Assembly: GCA_964429795.1 (NCBI GenBank)
Contig: CAYSCW010000011.1
Location: forward strand, 1 to 64,000
From: CAYSCW01 sp964429795
Lineage (GTDB): Bacteria; Acidobacteriota; Aminicenantia; Aminicenantales; Aminicenantaceae
DNA length: 64,000 bases
Reading direction: 5' to 3'
Below, in pieces: positions 62,433-64,000 of this stretch; position 1 is the stretch's first letter, and each line of letters begins with the position of its first letter. The notes beneath the pieces were generated by a model. The model ran no database searches, was not told where the DNA came from, and saw nothing but the letters and a program-made list of their open reading frames with translations. Made by a program: the position numbers and the translations under genes.

Positions 62433-64000
62433 ATGAAGAAGACCATACCTTTTGTCCTTCTTTCCCTCCCCATCTTCGCTTTTCTTCTTCACGCATCGGA
62501 ATTTGAGGTCAAAATCCTCAAGGATGCCCATGATCTTCCGGAAAAGTTCTGTACCATCGGTGAAAAGGGAGACTATTCTATCTCTGATGGGAAATACCTG
62601 GTGTTGCTGGGCGGAACTCCCAGACCTCTGGACTATCCTCTTCTCAATATCCCGCGATCAAATGCCATGGGAAGCATCATCGGCTTTGCACCAGCTGGAA
62701 AAAATATAGTGAGCAACATGAGTATTGGATCTCCGGTCCTGAAGTTTAGGGAGAGGTGTCACTACCTGTCCTACTCCTCCTTGAAAGTTATAGAAAAAGG
62801 CTCTAAAGATGAAGTTCTAACCCTAAGATCTTCAGCCACATACAAAACTCAGGGGGGAAAAGAGGCTCGTATCGAAACCACCTATGACATTCTCCATCAA
62901 AAAGGTCAAATCAACATCACCTCAATCATCAAGAACACAGGAAAGCAGGAATTGGAGGAGCTGGACTTTTATCTCCATTTCGGGCTTCATCACAGCTATT
63001 ACTTCAGCCCTTTTAACCGAAGGTATCATCCTCAGCTGAATTTCCGCGTCTACCAGAAAAAAGGACATTTCCTCGGCTGGATGAACCTGAATCCCGTACC
63101 TTCTTCTGATGAGGAAAAGGAGCCTCAACCGGGACTCCTTGCCCCTGGAGAAGAGTTCCAACTGAGCTATATCCTTTTTGTGGAAAGTCAAGACAGCAGA
63201 CTCCTTCAAAAAATCTACGGCCTTCTAGGAAGAGAGCTAGAAATGGCCACTCTTCACTTCAGGGACACCAACGGAAGGATGATGGAAGTCATCGTTCGCA
63301 ATGCCCTCTCCTCTGCCATCTTCTACCGTTCCTTCCTCAAAAATGCAGATGGCCTTACCATCCCTCTTCCTCAGGGTGCTTATCTTGTCAGAGGAAACAT
63401 TTTTCCTGCGGTCTGCGAGGAATTCTTAGTGGTGGCCGAAGGGGGAGAAAACATCTGTGCCCTTCGAAGTCCCCCCCTTGAAAAAGTGAAGGTAAAAATA
63501 AGAAACAGCCAAGGCGCTTTTGTTCCTGGGAAAGTGACCTTCCTCGGCCTTGACCCGACCAAGACTCCTTATTTCAAGCCCAAAGACCCCATAGAAAGCG
63601 GGAGAAGATGGGAGCTGTTCAAAAATTCATGTTTTCCTCCCCAGAATGGATCAGAATTAGAGCTTCCCGTGGGGACCTACCTTGTTTACGCTTCTCGGGG
63701 ACCTGATTATTCTCTTGATTATAAGGTGGTGGAGATCCTGAAGGGAAAAACACAGGAATTAGTCTTTCAAATCGACAGAGTTGTGGAAAGGAAAAACCTT
63801 ATCTCCATCGATCCACACATGCACACACTTGCCTCAGACGGAAGGGCAGGTGTTCCAGAAAGAGTGAAATCGGTTGTTGCCGAAGGCGTGGATGTGGCAG
63901 TGGCCACAGATCACAATCTCATCAGTGACTACCAACCCGCCTTGAAAATCCTTGGCCTGGAAAAGTATCTGGCTGTCATCTCAGGAAACGAGGTGACCCG
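62433..64000 (+). CDS. Exported PHP-domain (CehA/McbA-like) metallohydrolase, truncated by window edge
   Basis: AAGGAGAGG precedes ATG 62433. The frame stays open to the end of the window (522 complete codons seen). A signal peptide (IPFVLLSLPIFAFLLHAS-like) is followed by ~430 residues of beta-rich sequence. A PHP domain then begins: ISIDPHMHTLASDGRAGVPE (H-x-H metal motif) and AVATDHNLISDY. The PHP family hydrolyses phosphoesters or amides with a trinuclear metal site; the CehA/McbA group includes carbaryl hydrolase-like and exported enzymes. The rest of the catalytic site lies beyond 64000. Confidence 0.85.
   Translation, partial: MKKTIPFVLLSLPIFAFLLHASEFEVKILKDAHDLPEKFCTIGEKGDYSISDGKYLVLLGGTPRPLDYPLLNIPRSNAMGSIIGFAPAGKNIVSNMSIGSPVLKFRERCHYLSYSSLKVIEKGSKDEVLTLRSSATYKTQGGKEARIETTYDILHQKGQINITSIIKNTGKQELEELDFYLHFGLHHSYYFSPFNRRYHPQLNFRVYQKKGHFLGWMNLNPVPSSDEEKEPQPGLLAPGEEFQLSYILFVESQDSRLLQKIYGLLGRELEMATLHFRDTNGRMMEVIVRNALSSAIFYRSFLKNADGLTIPLPQGAYLVRGNIFPAVCEEFLVVAEGGENICALRSPPLEKVKVKIRNSQGAFVPGKVTFLGLDPTKTPYFKPKDPIESGRRWELFKNSCFPPQNGSELELPVGTYLVYASRGPDYSLDYKVVEILKGKTQELVFQIDRVVERKNLISIDPHMHTLASDGRAGVPERVKSVVAEGVDVAVATDHNLISDYQPALKILGLEKYLAVISGNEVT

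Overview
The window looks like chromosomal DNA of a diderm bacterium with a large secreted proteolytic repertoire. It carries Oar-like outer-membrane receptors with a carboxypeptidase-regulatory N-terminus, GWxTD-type proteins, a TPR-sulfatase, a DUF5916 protein, M14/M28/M20/C10 peptidases, a sigma-54 two-component system and poly-gamma-glutamate genes. This mix suggests an Acidobacteriota or Candidatus Aminicenantes-like organism; that is inference from gene content, as no marker gene here settles it. GC is moderate, except that the first ~3.1 kb is visibly AT-rich.

Layout. 0-3.1 kb: an AT-rich operon for a secreted C10 (streptopain-type) peptidase and a small beta-barrel protein, then tRNA-Ala(GGC). 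3.7-11.5 kb: a conserved housekeeping run ftsH-folP-cdaA-cdaR-glmM-pdxJ followed by an M20 amidohydrolase. 11.5-24 kb: an RF-1-like rescue factor, an M14 peptidase, a DUF5916 gene bracketed by gene debris (a glycosyltransferase C-terminus and a second M14 C-terminus), an EIIA-Ntr/zinc-ribbon fusion, an M28 lipoprotein peptidase with a PfkB kinase, LarA-like and DUF72 genes. 23-26 kb: a pgsB-pgsC-pgsW poly-gamma-glutamate cluster in which pgsB has no ATG, GTG or TTG start and appears to begin at AUC. 26-36 kb: a frameshifted M28 peptidase, a two-subunit molybdenum hydroxylase, an archaemetzincin, a MocR regulator with a radical SAM enzyme, a deleted class V aminotransferase, DUF89 and Nudix genes, and a recombination scar holding an M20 fragment and an orphaned promoter. 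36-52 kb: a SnoaL-nitroreductase fusion and then a probable sigma-54 regulon. 52-57 kb: an operon of two GWxTD proteins and a TPR protein. 57-61 kb: carAB. 61-64 kb: a GNAT-like protein and the start of a PHP-domain metallohydrolase that runs off the right edge.

The most coherent system is at 37-52 kb. Four minus-strand promoters share the -24/-12 core TGGCAT(G/A)-N4-(T/C)TGC. Three of them have, about 75-170 bp upstream, the 17-bp inverted repeat TGTAAA-N5-TTTACA (one mismatch in one copy). The genes behind them are a substrate-binding protein/histidine kinase/NtrC operon, a receiver-only regulator followed by a Fis-HTH-only protein, a secreted HExxH-like PDZ protein, and a large outer-membrane receptor. 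I infer a self-regulating sigma-54 circuit for envelope and secreted proteins, perhaps linked to peptide or oligomer use. An EIIA-Ntr domain elsewhere in the window (16.5 kb) would fit a PTS-Ntr/sigma-54 link, but nothing in the sequence proves it.

The window also contains several broken genes (GT2, M14, M28, class V aminotransferase, M20), so this is an actively eroding or rearranging chromosome segment, or in some cases assembly error.
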